DNA of 64,000 bases, taken from positions 124,001-188,000 of the forward strand of contig NZ_WEGJ01000006.1 in the NCBI RefSeq assembly GCF_009604385.1. Reading direction: 5' to 3'. Numbering within the stretch: the first letter of the stretch is position 1; every line of letters begins with the position of its first letter. The notes beneath the pieces were generated by a model that was given only the letters and a program-made list of their open reading frames with translations, did no database searches and had not been told where the DNA came from. The translations under genes were made by a program, and so were the position numbers. This document shows positions 63,596 through 64,000 of the stretch, in pieces. This stretch comes from Streptomyces smaragdinus. GTDB taxonomy: Bacteria > Actinomycetota > Actinomycetes > Streptomycetales > Streptomycetaceae.

Positions 63596-64000
63596 TCAGG
63601 CCAGCCCCGCCTCCTTCATCTGGCGCAGCTCCTTCTTCATCTCGTGCACCTCGTCCCGCAGCCGGGCCGCCAGCTCGAACTGGAGCTCGGCCGCGGCGCC
63701 GCGCATCCGCTCCGTCATGTCCTCGATCTGCTGCGTCAGTTCGGCCACGGGGGTCTCGGTGGGCGTGCCGGCCTCGGCCGCGGCCTTCTTCGCCCTGCCG
63801 CCGAGCGCCGGGACCGGCGCCCGGGTGCCCGCGCCGTCCTTCTTCGCCGCCGCGGGGCGCGACGAGCGGTAGCCCGTGCCCAGCAGCTGCTCGGTGTCGA
63901 CCTCCTCGCGGGCGATCTGCGCGACGATGTCGTTGATCTTCTTGCGCAGCGGCTGCGGGTCGATGCCCTTCTCCTTGTTGTACGCGACCTGCTTCTCGCG
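63596..64000 (-). CDS. uvrB: Excinuclease ABC subunit B, C-terminal end (truncated by window edge)
   Basis: 134 residues of the C-terminus. The conserved UvrB segment NKEKGIDPQPLRKKINDIVA is followed by a Lys/Ala/Pro-rich linker and a C-terminal UVR motif (QFELAARLRDEVHEMKKELR) used to bind UvrC. The rest lies beyond the window. uvrA and uvrC are also in this window. Confidence 0.93.
   Translation of the reverse strand, partial: REKQVAYNKEKGIDPQPLRKKINDIVAQIAREEVDTEQLLGTGYRSSRPAAAKKDGAGTRAPVPALGGRAKKAAAEAGTPTETPVAELTQQIEDMTERMRGAAAELQFELAARLRDEVHEMKKELRQMKEAGLA

Overview
The window is a chromosomal segment of a high-GC actinomycete, almost certainly a Streptomyces. The evidence is very high GC at third codon positions, many GTG starts, probable leaderless genes, a WhiA sporulation regulator, a mycothiol-dependent enzyme family member, one rare TTA codon in a confident gene, and the gene order uvrC-rapZ-yvcK-whiA-gap-pgk-tpiA-secG. 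All identifications come from reading the translated sequence; no database search was run.

Layout. 1-1.8 kb: an operon end with a WXG100-like protein and two overlapping Imm50-like immunity proteins. 1.8-6.9 kb: a HupE/UreJ-type membrane protein and a giant secreted metallophosphoesterase. 7.1-17.5 kb: heme A synthesis genes ctaA and ctaB around the pentose-phosphate operon tkt-tal-zwf-opcA-pgl, then a degraded toxin-antitoxin pair and a small conserved gene. This block is bracketed by a 234-bp near-identical inverted repeat (8138-8371 and 17542-17775). 17.8-27.1 kb: an MFS exporter with a divergent ArsR-type regulator, an amino-sugar module (kinase, RpiR regulator, SIS protein) with two operator-like sites exactly 84 bp apart, pgi, another MFS gene, and an unknown protein built from two related halves.

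27.1-36.4 kb is the conserved core on the minus strand: uvrC, rapZ, yvcK, whiA, gap, pgk, tpiA, secG and an RbpA-family gene, linking excision repair, lower glycolysis, carbon control and sporulation. 36.4-45.5 kb: a DUF1707 protein, a Rieske lipoprotein and a PfkB kinase sharing a 21-bp divergent start region, a secreted phosphodiester glycosidase/metallophosphoesterase fusion, a Ser/Thr kinase with a SecDF-head-like extracellular domain, and a TetR/MpaB-oxygenase pair. 45.6-53.3 kb: uvrA, a mycothiol-dependent isomerase-like protein, an MBL hydrolase, an S66 peptidase, a small barrel protein, an MFS symporter and tRNA-Met.

53.4-64 kb: a TetR gene with a broken SRPBCC partner, an NTF2-like protein, a SAM methyltransferase, a SWIM/SNF2 pair, a tellurite-type cluster (TerC, TerD fused to an ATPase-like region, TerD), and the C-terminal end of uvrB. 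Together uvrA, uvrC and partial uvrB give all three excision-repair subunits in one region.

The most striking non-genic signals are the inverted repeat pair with its strong internal stem-loop, the 26-bp duplication separating zwf from opcA, the toxin remnant reading in frame into the next gene, and the paired RpiR-type operators.
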